Shown: positions 1 through 9,565, counted from the first letter of the stretch. The stretch is 64,000 nt of DNA from Flavobacterium gawalongense (GCF_007097265.1 NZ_VJZP01000002.1:102302-166301); one strand, 5' to 3'. Numbers and translations: made by a program. Notes: a model not told the origin generated them from the letters alone.

Positions 1-2
1 TT

Positions 3-734
3 ACAGAAATCAAACGGGATATAGACAAAATGTATGTGATTTTACCTTTCGAGAAAAAATTTTACGAAGATAAACATCATTTTCCTGTTGAATTTGTAGG
101 TCATCCATTGATTGACGCGATTCAAAACCAAACACCAATTGACCCGTCCGTTTTTAAAAAAGAAAATAAATTAGACGAAAAACCCATTATTGCCGTTCTA
201 CCTGGTAGTCGTAAACAAGAAATCACAAAAATGCTATCGGTGATGTTGAGTGTTGTTAATGATTTTCCGGAATATCAATTTGTCATTGCAGGTGCTCCAA
301 GTCAGGAATATTCATTTTATGAGAATTTTATATCGAATGAAAATATAAAATTCATATCCAATAAAACGTATGATTTATTGCGAAACGCGACTGCCGCATT
401 AGTTACTTCAGGAACGGCAACGCTGGAAACAGCCCTTTTTAAAGTTCCGGAAGTCGTATGTTATAAAGGCAGCTGGGCTTCTTACCAAATTGCAAAACGA
501 ATTATTACGTTAAAATATATTTCGTTAGTGAATTTGATTATGGATGAAGAAGTGGTAACCGAATTAATTCAGGAAGATTGCACAACGAAACGTATTCGGG
601 AAGAATTGAAAAAAATTCTGGAACCCAATCATCGCAAACAACTTTTAGAGAAATATAACGTTCTAGAAGCAAAACTTGGCGGAATTGGTGCCAGCGAAAA
701 AACGGCAAAATTGATTGTAGCTGATTTACAATGA
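3..734 (+). CDS. lpxB: Lipid-A-disaccharide synthase, C-terminal part (cut by window start)
   Basis: The frame is open from the first bases of the window, so the N-terminal third lies outside. LpxB (family GT19) joins UDP-2,3-diacylglucosamine to lipid X at the inner face of the inner membrane, making the lipid A disaccharide. The visible part has the nucleotide-sugar binding half of a GT-B fold: a strand ending in LPGSRKQEI, then the GTATLETAL loop followed by VPEVVCYK, which are typical of LpxB. The gene ends in TGA. The next gene follows 45 bp downstream on the same strand and may be co-transcribed. Identification is strong; only the missing 5' part prevents a length check. Confidence 0.93.
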   Translation, partial: TEIKRDIDKMYVILPFEKKFYEDKHHFPVEFVGHPLIDAIQNQTPIDPSVFKKENKLDEKPIIAVLPGSRKQEITKMLSVMLSVVNDFPEYQFVIAGAPSQEYSFYENFISNENIKFISNKTYDLLRNATAALVTSGTATLETALFKVPEVVCYKGSWASYQIAKRIITLKYISLVNLIMDEEVVTELIQEDCTTKRIREELKKILEPNHRKQLLEKYNVLEAKLGGIGASEKTAKLIVADLQ

Positions 735-779
735 TTCCAATTCTTTTAAAATCTGTAAAATCCATAAAAAATAAATCTT

Positions 780-1280
780 TTGAAACACCTGCTTTACCTT
801 TTATTGATTCTTACTTTTTTTACGGCCTGTAAATCAACTTCAGTAATTATTCCTTCAAAAAAAACAGAAGTAGATACTGACAGAACAAAGCATTTGATAG
901 ACCAATTAATTCATTCGGCTTCTGATAATATTGGTGTAAAATATAGAACTGGAGGCACTACAAAAGCAGGTTTTGACTGTTCAGGATTAATCTATTCTGT
1001 TTTTAATTCTTATAACATTCAACTCCCACGTTCCTCTTTCGAACAATCAAAATTGGGGTTAATCATTGATCGAGAACGAGACAACATCAAAAAAGGAGAT
1101 TTAATATTTTTCAAAACCAATCGAAAATCACAGATTAATCACGTAGGAATGGTAATAGAAGTTTCTGATGACGATGTGAAATTCATACATTCTTCTACTT
1201 CTAAAGGTGTAATAATTTCCTCTACAAAAGAGTCTTATTATCAAAATTCCTTTGTCCAGATAAATAGAATTCTTAGATAA
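780..1280 (+). CDS. NlpC/P60 family lipoprotein, probable cell-wall endopeptidase
   Basis: This is a 166-residue protein with a lipoprotein signal (hydrophobic stretch ending in FFTAC, lipidated Cys17) followed by one NlpC/P60 domain. The cysteine-peptidase triad is visible: Cys67 in DCSGL, His121 in NHVGMV and His137 in FIHSS. Such enzymes cut peptide cross-links in peptidoglycan (family knowledge). The start is unusual. In this frame stop codons occur at 747, 756 and 765, and no ATG lies between them and the signal peptide, so translation must begin at the TTG at 780. It sits 45 bp downstream of lpxB on the same strand. The exact substrate cannot be told from the sequence. Confidence 0.85.
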   Translation: MKHLLYLLLILTFFTACKSTSVIIPSKKTEVDTDRTKHLIDQLIHSASDNIGVKYRTGGTTKAGFDCSGLIYSVFNSYNIQLPRSSFEQSKLGLIIDRERDNIKKGDLIFFKTNRKSQINHVGMVIEVSDDDVKFIHSSTSKGVIISSTKESYYQNSFVQINRILR

Positions 1281-1377
1281 TCGTAATGTTTCCTGATTTA
1301 AATAAAATTAAAATGCAATAATTCCTTTATAGAAAACATATCACCATTTCTTACTAAAAAAATTGTACTTTAGATAT

Positions 1378-3414
1378 ATGAAAGTGTTGCAATTTCCTTT
1401 AGCGAGAATAACATTTGGATTTGTTCTAGGAATTCTACTCCCTTATTACCTAAAACCAAATCCTAAATTAGTATTTGCCCTACTTTTTATTTCTATCCTC
1501 TTTTTTAGTATTAGTTATTTTTTATCTAAAAAAAAGCTCAATGACAAAGTTTATTTTGGTATTTCTACTTACATCCTTTCTTTTTTTATTGGAGCTACAA
1601 CTCTAATTGTTCATACTGATTATTTTCAAAAAAGCAATTATATCCATTATGATTCTATTTTCGAGAAGCCTCATTTGGTATCAGTCACGCTGCGGGAAAA
1701 ACTAAAAAATTCTACTTTTAATGATCGTTACGTTGCTATTGTAAACCGCATTGACCAAACTGAAAGTTCGGGAAGAATAATCCTTAATATCCGAAAAGAC
1801 AGTTTGAATCGTCAGTTCGAAATTGGAACTCTCCTACGCATCAAAGGGACTTTGTATAAAAATAGTCCACCAAATAACCCCAGCCAATTTGACTACAGCA
1901 AATATCTGGCGAACAAACAGATCTATGCACAACTGTATGCAGATGCTAGCGAGATTAGTGTAAGTTCTGAAATGGAAAAGAATATTTGGTATTACACCTC
2001 CAAATTAAGGACTAAAATTATTCATAACTTAGAAAAAAGCGACTTTAATAAAACCGAATTAAATGTAGCAGTCGCTTTGATTATGGGGCAACAACAAGAT
2101 ATTTCTCCGGAGATTATTCGGGATTATCAATATGCCGGCGCAGTGCATATTTTATCGGTTTCGGGATTGCATATTGGATTCATATTGCTTTTTGTAACTT
2201 TCCTTCTCAAACCTTTACCCAACACCAAACGAGGTTCCTTTATCAAGCTGATAATCATTTTGGCATCATTGTCATTATTTGGATTAATCGCTGGTTTAGC
2301 GCCGTCGGTTGTTCGCTCTGTCGCTATGTTTTCGTTTGTTGCTATTGGCAGTCATTTACGAAGAAGTGTAAATGTTTATCACACCTTATTAGTATCCATC
2401 TTACTAATTTTACTTTTCCAACCTTCCTTTTTGTTTGATGTTGGATTTCAGTTGAGCTATATGGCGCTGTTTTTTATTATTTGGTTACAACCACTTTTGG
2501 CATCTCTCTGGTTGCCAAAAAATAAAGTTTCAAAATACATTTGGGATATTCTCACGGTTTCCTTTGTCGCACAAATAGGCACTTTGCCATTAAGCATTTA
2601 TTATTTTCATCAATTTCCAGGTTTATTCTTCGTGACTAATTTAATCATTATTCCATTACTGAGTATTGTAATGCTATTAGGCGTTGTGGTTATGCTATTA
2701 GCAGCATTTGGTTACGTGCCTTTATTTCTTTCCAAACCATTTGAGTGGAGTATTTTTTATTTAAATAAAATTATCAATTCAATTGCCTCACTGGAACAAT
2801 TTATAATTCAAAACATACCATTCAATTTATATTTTTTAATTAGTTTCTATTTATTAATCACAACAGCTATAATTTGGTTTAAAAAACCAAGTTATAACAA
2901 ATTGGCAATGGTTTTAATTTCGATAATCATTTTACAAATTTCATTCATAAAAAACCGCTCAGATGTTGAAACCCAAAAAGAATGGGTTGTTTTCAATTCC
3001 AAAAGAAGCACTATGATTACGGAACGAAACGGTGGAAAAGTTACCTTATTTGCCAATGACAGTATTTTAAAAACATCCCAAAAAAACAATATCCTGACGA
3101 CCTATTTAATTGGTAATTTTAGCACTTTGGAGACTAAAAAAAGAATTGAAAATACCGCTTTTTTCAACGGAAAAAAAATTATTATTTTGGATAGCTCAGG
3201 AATTTATTCAAAGAATATGAACCCCGATATTTTGTTACTCACACAATCTCCAAAAATAAATTTAGACCGTTTATTTCAAACCGTACACCCTAAAATGGTT
3301 GTCGCTGATGCGTCGAACTATAAAACAATCCAGAAATATTGGAAAGCAACTTGTAAAAAACAAAAAATCCCTTTTCACGCAACAGGTGAAAAGGGATTCT
3401 ATAAATTAAACTGA
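1378..3414 (+). CDS. ComEC/Rec2 family DNA-uptake channel protein
   Basis: This is a polytopic membrane protein of about 678 residues. N-terminal membrane segments are followed by a soluble OB-like DUF4131 region (around residues 90-190), then the ComEC competence domain with the marker VSGLHIGF and the LAPSVVRS segment, then many transmembrane helices. The C-terminal soluble tail is short and divergent, so the metallo-beta-lactamase-like domain of full-length ComEC seems reduced. ComEC passes single-stranded DNA across the inner membrane during transformation (family knowledge). I chose the ATG at 1378; the frame extends to a TTG at 1363 that adds only five residues. A perfect terminator hairpin is embedded in its last codons. 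Confidence 0.85.
   Translation: MKVLQFPLARITFGFVLGILLPYYLKPNPKLVFALLFISILFFSISYFLSKKKLNDKVYFGISTYILSFFIGATTLIVHTDYFQKSNYIHYDSIFEKPHLVSVTLREKLKNSTFNDRYVAIVNRIDQTESSGRIILNIRKDSLNRQFEIGTLLRIKGTLYKNSPPNNPSQFDYSKYLANKQIYAQLYADASEISVSSEMEKNIWYYTSKLRTKIIHNLEKSDFNKTELNVAVALIMGQQQDISPEIIRDYQYAGAVHILSVSGLHIGFILLFVTFLLKPLPNTKRGSFIKLIIILASLSLFGLIAGLAPSVVRSVAMFSFVAIGSHLRRSVNVYHTLLVSILLILLFQPSFLFDVGFQLSYMALFFIIWLQPLLASLWLPKNKVSKYIWDILTVSFVAQIGTLPLSIYYFHQFPGLFFVTNLIIIPLLSIVMLLGVVVMLLAAFGYVPLFLSKPFEWSIFYLNKIINSIASLEQFIIQNIPFNLYFLISFYLLITTAIIWFKKPSYNKLAMVLISIIILQISFIKNRSDVETQKEWVVFNSKRSTMITERNGGKVTLFANDSILKTSQKNNILTTYLIGNFSTLETKKRIENTAFFNGKKIIILDSSGIYSKNMNPDILLLTQSPKINLDRLFQTVHPKMVVADASNYKTIQKYWKATCKKQKIPFHATGEKGFYKLN
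3366..3398. terminator. Bidirectional hairpin inside the 3' end of the comEC-like gene
   Basis: A perfect 13-bp stem (3366-3378 with 3386-3398) with a 7-nt loop lies in the last coding codons, before the stop at 3412-3414. The next gene is convergent and ends at 3418, so one hairpin could serve both transcripts. There is no long U-run on either side, so termination strength is uncertain. Confidence 0.6.
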
Positions 3415-3417
3415 GAA

Positions 3418-3879
3418 TTATTTCTTTTTCAGAAATCCATCTGCAACAGCTAGCCACGCAGCTGGACCACCAGCAACATAACCTGTACTTCCTAAACCTT
3501 CAAAATTCACTTTTCCGTCTTTAGTAGTGCCATTGGCAAAATAAATTGTAGGGAATCCCTGAATACCAAAAGCTTGTTGCAATTCGTTGTTTTGCTTTTT
3601 GATTTCAGGAGTTTGTGGTGTTCTTCTTGGATAATCTAACTCTACCAGAACTACATTCTCTTTTGCCCATTTTGCAAACTCTGGTGTTTTTAGCACTTCT
3701 TTTTGCAATCTAATACACCAGCCACACCAATCACTTCCGGTAAAAAACAGCAATAATGGCTTTTTAGTTTTTTTAGAAATCTCCATTGCCTTATTGACAT
3801 TGGTCTCCCAAACTAATTCTTGCGCTTCAACAGCATATGAAGCAACAAACAGAAATACTGTTAAGATTATCTTCTTCAT
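3418..3879 (-). CDS. Periplasmic thioredoxin-family protein
   Basis: This 153-residue protein has a cleavable signal peptide ending near EAQ (residue 20). A single thioredoxin fold follows, with active site CGWC at residues 52-55 and the cis-proline loop GFPTIYF around residue 115. The motif WCGWC preceded by FTGSD is typical of the thioredoxin_7/DUF255-like exported thioredoxins of Bacteroidota. Probable role: disulfide reduction or exchange in the periplasm. It is convergent with the upstream comEC-like gene (3 bp apart), and the POT transporter genes lie upstream on the same strand with a 44-bp gap. No partner protein is evident. Confidence 0.85.
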   Translation of the reverse strand: MKKIILTVFLFVASYAVEAQELVWETNVNKAMEISKKTKKPLLLFFTGSDWCGWCIRLQKEVLKTPEFAKWAKENVVLVELDYPRRTPQTPEIKKQNNELQQAFGIQGFPTIYFANGTTKDGKVNFEGLGSTGYVAGGPAAWLAVADGFLKKK

Positions 3880-3923
3880 TTTTTTATATTTTTGTGTTTA
3901 TCTAATCAAAAAAGTGCCTAAAC

Positions 3924-5729
3924 CTATCGAACACCATGCATTAATTTCTTAATGACAGGAGTCATCAAAACAGAAAATAAAGCAACCGCGATTGAAATTA
4001 TTGTTAACATCCAAAAGAAATAACTCAATCCGTGTTCGTTTGCGATTTTATCAATATTTTCACCAAACATACCTGCCCCTTTCATCCCAATTGCGACTGC
4101 AAGATACCAAACTCCAAACATAAATGCAATCATTCTTGCAGGAACTAATTTGCTTACATAAGACAACCCAACTGGTGAAATACACAATTCTGCCATAGTA
4201 TGAAAAAGATACACTAAAATAAGCCAAATCATACTAACTGAAGCTGTTTTTGCACCTGCCTCGATACCACTGGCGCCAAAAGCAACACAAGCCATCCCAA
4301 GTGCTAATAATCCCATTCCGATACCATACTTTAAATTGGCAGACGGATTGTATTTACTTTCCCACCATTTTGAAAATAAAGGTGCAAGTGAAATAATAAA
4401 CAATGAGTTTAATGTAGAAAACCAAGTGGCAGGAACCTCTGTCAGTGCAGTTGTCACCTTGTCAATTTTAAGTGACTCCAATGTTGAATCTGACAATGAT
4501 AAATATCCAGCGGTATAATAATCTTTAACCAACATCCAAATTGCAATTGTCCAAATGATGACAAAACTTACACTCAAAATAACATTTGCCACTGCATAAT
4601 ATTTGAAAGTTTGTTTAAATAACAAATACAATACCCACGTGATAATTGCTAAAGGCAAAATAGTAATCAATGAATTAACCACTAAAAACACTACGCTCCA
4701 ATTACCTACCAGAACCCGATCCGTATAATCATTTGCAAAAATGGTCAAACTGTTTGGTGATTGTTCAAAAATCGCCCAAAAGAAAATAGTTAAAAAAGCG
4801 AAAAATGTTACCGCGATTAATTTTTCTTTAGTGATTTTTGAATATTGTGTAAATCTGTAAATTAACAGAATAATGAATAAAAGCAAAGCTGAAACTATAG
4901 CAATAGCGTTTCCATTTTCACCAAGAAAAGAAAAAATGTTTATTTTACCTCCAGAAATTTTTGACGCAGGATCATTTAAAATCCACAGCAATCCTAAAAT
5001 TGATGATAGCGCAATAATTCCAAGTTGCCAAGGCGTAAATGGATTTCTTTTATCAGTATCCAAAGCCTCTGCTTTAGCTTTACTTTCTTTACTTGGTTTT
5101 AAACCAATGTCTCCAAAGATATTTTGGGACAACCAAAACTGTAGCATTCCAAAGAACATAAAAATTCCGGCCAGACCAAATCCATAACTCCATCCTACTT
5201 TTTCACCTAAATAGCCACAAAGTAAAATTCCAAAAAAAGCACCGGCGTTTACACCCATATAAAATAAAGTATAAGCACCATCTTTCTTCTCAGGACGGTC
5301 TTTGTACATTTCAGATACAATAGAAGTCATGTTGGGTTTGAAAAATCCGTTTCCAAAAACCAACAATATCAGCCCTGAATAAATAGAAAATTCAGTTTCC
5401 AATGCCATTGAAGCATGTCCTAATGTCATTAATGACGCTCCTAAAACAACAGCCCATCTAAAGCCAATTACCTTATCGGCAAAATAGCCCCCCAACATCG
5501 TTGACAAATAAACAAGCCCTACATAGGATCCAAACAGAGCAGATGCATTTTCACGAGTCCATTCCCATCCTCCATCCGTAAAAGAAGCTGTTAAAAACAA
5601 TATCAACAAGGAACGCATTCCGTAGAATGAGAAACGCTCCCACATCTCTGTGAAGAATAAAACGAATAATCCCGCTGGATGTCCTAAAACGGCACTTTTA
5701 AAAAATTGATCTGTAGTATTTTGACTCAT
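3924..5729 (-). CDS. POT/PTR2 family proton-coupled peptide transporter
   Basis: This is a 601-residue membrane protein with about 14 hydrophobic helices. POT-family signatures are clear: TEMWERFSFYGMRS in helix 1 (the ExxER proton-coupling motif), the FADKVIGFR loop, and LFYMGVNAG (the PTR2 FYxxINxG motif). The family imports di- and tripeptides with protons. It has a long extra segment in the middle compared with its 514-residue neighbour. Only 3 bp separate it from the next POT gene upstream, so the two form an operon. The nearby dipeptidyl peptidase would supply dipeptides. Substrate range cannot be read from the sequence. Confidence 0.92.
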   Translation of the reverse strand: MSQNTTDQFFKSAVLGHPAGLFVLFFTEMWERFSFYGMRSLLILFLTASFTDGGWEWTRENASALFGSYVGLVYLSTMLGGYFADKVIGFRWAVVLGASLMTLGHASMALETEFSIYSGLILLVFGNGFFKPNMTSIVSEMYKDRPEKKDGAYTLFYMGVNAGAFFGILLCGYLGEKVGWSYGFGLAGIFMFFGMLQFWLSQNIFGDIGLKPSKESKAKAEALDTDKRNPFTPWQLGIIALSSILGLLWILNDPASKISGGKINIFSFLGENGNAIAIVSALLLFIILLIYRFTQYSKITKEKLIAVTFFAFLTIFFWAIFEQSPNSLTIFANDYTDRVLVGNWSVVFLVVNSLITILPLAIITWVLYLLFKQTFKYYAVANVILSVSFVIIWTIAIWMLVKDYYTAGYLSLSDSTLESLKIDKVTTALTEVPATWFSTLNSLFIISLAPLFSKWWESKYNPSANLKYGIGMGLLALGMACVAFGASGIEAGAKTASVSMIWLILVYLFHTMAELCISPVGLSYVSKLVPARMIAFMFGVWYLAVAIGMKGAGMFGENIDKIANEHGLSYFFWMLTIISIAVALFSVLMTPVIKKLMHGVR

Positions 5730-5732
5730 ATA

Positions 5733-7277
5733 TTAGTTATTTAATTCTTTGTCTACTCCGTGCATTAATTTTTTGATTACTGGCGAAAGTGCTAAAAGAA
5801 CAATTCCAAAACCAAGTCCAGTATAAAATAGATATTCAAAAAGTGTTAAGTAACTCTGTTTTGCTAAATTCAAATCAGGTGCTGTACCATTTGAAGTATC
5901 AACAGAAGCAATATTAGCTAAAATTGAAGCTATAAATTCAGAACTGGCTGTTGCTAAAAACCAAACTCCCATCATGAACCCAACGATTTTTACCGGAGAC
6001 AACTTTGTAACGGCAGAAAGCCCAACAGGTGACAGGCATAATTCCCCACAAGTATGTAAAAAGTAGGTAAGAATTAACCAAATCATAGCTACTTTTCCTA
6101 ATCCTGATAAATTAATCCCTAAAACTAAAGAACCAAAACCTAAACCTACAAGCAACAATGCCATTGAAAATTTTACGGCTGTATTTGGATTAAATTTGCC
6201 TAGTTGCACCCATAGCCAAGCAAAAACTGGGGCTAATAAAATAATAAACAATGCATTGAAGCTTAGAAATTGTCCCGCAGATATTGTGTACCCGAAGATA
6301 GTTCTATCTAAAATTCTGTCAGCGAATAAATTTAATGATGTATAAGCTTGTTCAAATAATGCCCAAAAAATAACTGTAAAAACAATTAAAATCGTTAAAG
6401 CTATTAATTGCTCTCTTGCTTTTTTGTCTAATTGAGTGATACTGTAATAGATGATATAAACAAACGAAACAGCACCAGCAATCATCAAAGAATAGGAAAC
6501 CACTTCATGACGTTGTACCATTTGCCAAAAAATCAAAGCAGATGAAACACTAATTATGTATATTAACCATTCGTTTTTAAAACCAAAAGATTTTTTTTCC
6601 AAGAGTTCCGGCACTTTTGATTCTCCTTTTCCCATCAACAATTTTCTTCCAGAGATAAAAGTCAATAATCCAAAAAACATTCCTACACCAGCTGCTCCAA
6701 ATCCATAGCTCCAACCGTAAGTTTCTCCAAGCCAAACACAAATTATAGTAGCTAAAAAAGATCCTAAGTTAATCCCCATATAAAATAATGTGAACCCAGA
6801 ATCTCTTCTTTTATCCCCTACTTGATACAATTCACCAACTAATGAAGAAATATTAGCTTTAAGAAAACCGACTCCTACAATTATTAATGATAAAGAAAAA
6901 TAAAATATTTGTAATGCTACATCGTCTCTTGTAATTTCTCCTGTAACCGATTGTGTCGCGGCATTTCCTTCATAAGCCATTCCTAAATGACCAAGAACAA
7001 GCATTATTCCACCAAAGACTATTGCTTTTCTAAAACCTAAATATCGGTCTGCAATAAAACCACCTATAACTGGCACAGCATATACCAGGGCTGCATAACT
7101 TCCTATTAATAAATTCCCACTGGTATCAGAAAAAAGATGGTATCTTGTCAGATAGAAAATCAATAGCGCTTTCATTCCATAAAACGAAAAGCGTTCCCAC
7201 ATTTCCGTAAAAAATAATATAAAAAGTGCCCTTGGATGTCCGAAAAAATCTTTTTTATTCGATGAGTCGTTTGTCAT
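5733..7277 (-). CDS. POT/PTR2 family proton-coupled peptide transporter
   Basis: This is the second, shorter POT transporter (514 residues), with TEMWERFSFYGMKA near the N-terminus, FIADRYLGFRK after helix 2, and LFYMGINLG. Both neighbours share the C-terminal signature PVIKKLMHGV, so they are paralogues from an old tandem duplication. The ATG follows a roughly 86-bp stretch that holds a degenerate copy of the dipeptidyl peptidase 3' end. Together with the peptidase upstream on the same strand, the pair looks like a peptide-uptake operon: exo-cleavage in the periplasm followed by di- or tripeptide import. Confidence 0.92.
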   Translation of the reverse strand: MTNDSSNKKDFFGHPRALFILFFTEMWERFSFYGMKALLIFYLTRYHLFSDTSGNLLIGSYAALVYAVPVIGGFIADRYLGFRKAIVFGGIMLVLGHLGMAYEGNAATQSVTGEITRDDVALQIFYFSLSLIIVGVGFLKANISSLVGELYQVGDKRRDSGFTLFYMGINLGSFLATIICVWLGETYGWSYGFGAAGVGMFFGLLTFISGRKLLMGKGESKVPELLEKKSFGFKNEWLIYIISVSSALIFWQMVQRHEVVSYSLMIAGAVSFVYIIYYSITQLDKKAREQLIALTILIVFTVIFWALFEQAYTSLNLFADRILDRTIFGYTISAGQFLSFNALFIILLAPVFAWLWVQLGKFNPNTAVKFSMALLLVGLGFGSLVLGINLSGLGKVAMIWLILTYFLHTCGELCLSPVGLSAVTKLSPVKIVGFMMGVWFLATASSEFIASILANIASVDTSNGTAPDLNLAKQSYLTLFEYLFYTGLGFGIVLLALSPVIKKLMHGVDKELNN

Positions 7278-7288
7278 AAAGTGGTGTT

Positions 7289-7385
7289 ATAAATTTTCTT
7301 TGATAAAGTTAGTCATTTTAGCATACAATTGAATTCTGGTTTTTATTCTGATAGATTTGAGAATCAAATTGTTTCTTTGCTTGGA
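7289..7385 (-). pseudogene. Degenerate second copy of the dipeptidyl peptidase 3' end
   Basis: This stretch repeats 7400-7515, the end of the adjacent peptidase gene, in the same orientation with several substitutions and an internal deletion of about 22 bp. Read on the minus strand it still ends in the residues FIKENL followed by TAA, which is where a normal protein of this family should end. The intact gene lost that stop and now reads into this copy. It is the remnant of a tandem duplication or of an unequal deletion between two peptidase genes. Confidence 0.75.
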
Positions 7386-9565
7386 GAATTGCTATCCCCT
7401 AAATTTTCTTTAATAAAATTCGTCATTTTAGTATACAATTGAATTCTGGTATTTCCACCTCTAATACTGTGATCTTTATCGGGATAAATCTGCGAATCAA
7501 ATTGTTTATTGGCTTGAATCAAGGCTTCCATCATTTGCATCGAATTCTGCACATGCACATTATCATCTCCGGAACCGTGAATCAAAAGAAATTTTCCTTT
7601 CAGTTTATCCACGTGGTTTATTGGTGAATTCTCATCATAACCCCTTGGATTTTCCTGAGGTGTTTGCATGTATCTTTCCGTATAAATGCTATCGTAGAAT
7701 CTCCAATTCGTTACCGGAGCAACAGCAATGGCCATTTTGAAAACATCGTTTCCTTTCAAAATACAATTTGAAGCCATAAATCCTCCAAAACTCCATCCCC
7801 AAATTCCAATTCTTGCTTTATCTACAAATGCATAATTCCCAATGACCTTAGCTGCATCAATTTGATCTTCCATTTCATATTTTCCTAATTCTTTTTGAGT
7901 GCATTTTTTAAAATCTGCACCTTTATAACCAGTTCCACGTCCGTCAACACAAGCTACGATGTATCCTTGTTGCGCTAACATCATAAACCAATACTCATTA
8001 GAACTACCCCATTGATTTACTGCCTGTTGTGATCCAGGTCCTGAATATTGAACCATAAAAACAGGATATTTTTTTGAAGCATCAAAATCTTTTGGTTTCA
8101 TGATCCAAGCATTTAGTTCATTCCCTTTTTCCGTTTTTAAAACAAAGAATTCTTTAGCGGGTAAGTTATATGCTTTTAATTTTGAAGCTAACGCTTCGTT
8201 ATTCTCGATAACCTTTACCTGTTTTCCTGTTTTAGCATCATTCAATGTATAAGTAGTAGGTTGCAATGCGCTTGAAAACGTGTTAATATAGTATTGAAAA
8301 TTTGGACTAAAAGTAGCTGCACTTGTCCCTACATTTTTAGACAATCGCACTTTGTTTTTTCCGTCAAGACCTATTCTATAAACATCTCTATTAATCGATC
8401 CATTCTCTACTGATTGGTAAAAAACAGTATTCGTTTTCTCATCAAAACCATTGTAATTGGTTACTTCCCATTTGCCCTTGGTCACTTGATTTTTCAATTT
8501 CCCCATTTTGTTATACACATAAATATGGTTAAAACCGTCTTTCTCGCTAGTCCAAATAAAACTATTGTCTTTCAAAAAAGTCAAATTATCAGTCACATCT
8601 ACATAGGCTTTGTCTTTTTCATTCAACACCACTTTTGTTGCCCCTGAATTTCCATCGATAAATAATAAATCTAAATTATCTTGATGACGATTCAATACCT
8701 GCGCAGATAAAACATTGACATCGTTCGTCCATTTCATTCGGGCAATGTAAAAATCATTGTAGTTCCCCAGATTTATGTTTTTAGTTGCATTGGTATTGGC
8801 ATCATAAATATGTAGAGAAACTGCAGCATTCTTTTCACCTGCTTTTGGATATTTGAAGGTTTGAATTGTAGGATATAAATCCTTTCCAAACATAGACATG
8901 GAAAATTCTGGAACCTGACTTTCGTCAAAACGAATATAGGCCACTTTTTTACTGTCGGCACTCCAGTCGAATGCTCTTACAAAAGCAAATTCTTCTTCAT
9001 AAACCCAATCTGTAATTCCATTGATGATGTTATTTTTCTTACCGTCAGTAGTAATAGGAGTCGATTTGTTTGAAGCCAAATCATATATATAAAGATTATT
9101 CTCTCTGGCGTATACTATCTTTTTCCCATCTGGAGAAAAGGTAGGCTCCTGAACCTGAAAATCGAACAACTTAGTTAATTGTTTCGTTCCAATATTGTAC
9201 AAATAATAATCTGCAGTAAAAGAATGACGGAAAATCTTATTGGTATTACAAGCTAACAAAATCATTTTTTCAGAAGCGTCAAACGTATAGCTATCAATCA
9301 CAGGTAATTCCTTATGATCTTTTGTATCGATTAAAACCGCAATTTTTTTCAACGTTGCAAAATCATACAAATCAATTTGTGCACTTCTTGAAGTCTGGTC
9401 AGAATTCAATACAGTGTATTGATTGGTATTTTCCATGGACTGTAATTCATCCATTCCTTTAGCAGTAAAAGCACCATTAAAGATTTTATCAATTGTGATT
9501 TTTTGTTGACCAAAAACAGTAAAACACAAGAATAAAAGTAAGGCTGTAATTTTGTTCGAATTCAT
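7364..9565 (-). CDS. Dipeptidyl peptidase IV-type prolyl peptidase (family S9B)
   Basis: This is a 733-residue exported serine peptidase. It has a signal peptide (residues 1-19), an N-terminal beta-propeller (roughly 40-470) and a C-terminal alpha/beta-hydrolase domain. The catalytic triad is visible: Ser592 in GWSFGG, Asp667/668 in HGSGDDNVH and His699 in DKDHS. The RAFDWS and YEEEF segments of the propeller match the DPP IV double-Glu region that binds the peptide N-terminus. The enzyme releases X-Pro dipeptides in the periplasm. The last 11 residues (GDSNSPSKETI) are not native: the stop was lost and translation runs into the degenerate duplicate. Two peptide transporters lie directly downstream. 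Confidence 0.93.
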   Translation of the reverse strand: MNSNKITALLLFLCFTVFGQQKITIDKIFNGAFTAKGMDELQSMENTNQYTVLNSDQTSRSAQIDLYDFATLKKIAVLIDTKDHKELPVIDSYTFDASEKMILLACNTNKIFRHSFTADYYLYNIGTKQLTKLFDFQVQEPTFSPDGKKIVYARENNLYIYDLASNKSTPITTDGKKNNIINGITDWVYEEEFAFVRAFDWSADSKKVAYIRFDESQVPEFSMSMFGKDLYPTIQTFKYPKAGEKNAAVSLHIYDANTNATKNINLGNYNDFYIARMKWTNDVNVLSAQVLNRHQDNLDLLFIDGNSGATKVVLNEKDKAYVDVTDNLTFLKDNSFIWTSEKDGFNHIYVYNKMGKLKNQVTKGKWEVTNYNGFDEKTNTVFYQSVENGSINRDVYRIGLDGKNKVRLSKNVGTSAATFSPNFQYYINTFSSALQPTTYTLNDAKTGKQVKVIENNEALASKLKAYNLPAKEFFVLKTEKGNELNAWIMKPKDFDASKKYPVFMVQYSGPGSQQAVNQWGSSNEYWFMMLAQQGYIVACVDGRGTGYKGADFKKCTQKELGKYEMEDQIDAAKVIGNYAFVDKARIGIWGWSFGGFMASNCILKGNDVFKMAIAVAPVTNWRFYDSIYTERYMQTPQENPRGYDENSPINHVDKLKGKFLLIHGSGDDNVHVQNSMQMMEALIQANKQFDSQIYPDKDHSIRGGNTRIQLYTKMTNFIKENLGDSNSPSKETI

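Noticed and set aside
1363..1377. TTG at 1363 as the start of the ComEC-like gene
   Set aside because: An ATG five codons later gives a normal start; the upstream segment resembles a promoter box (TACTTTAG) rather than coding sequence.
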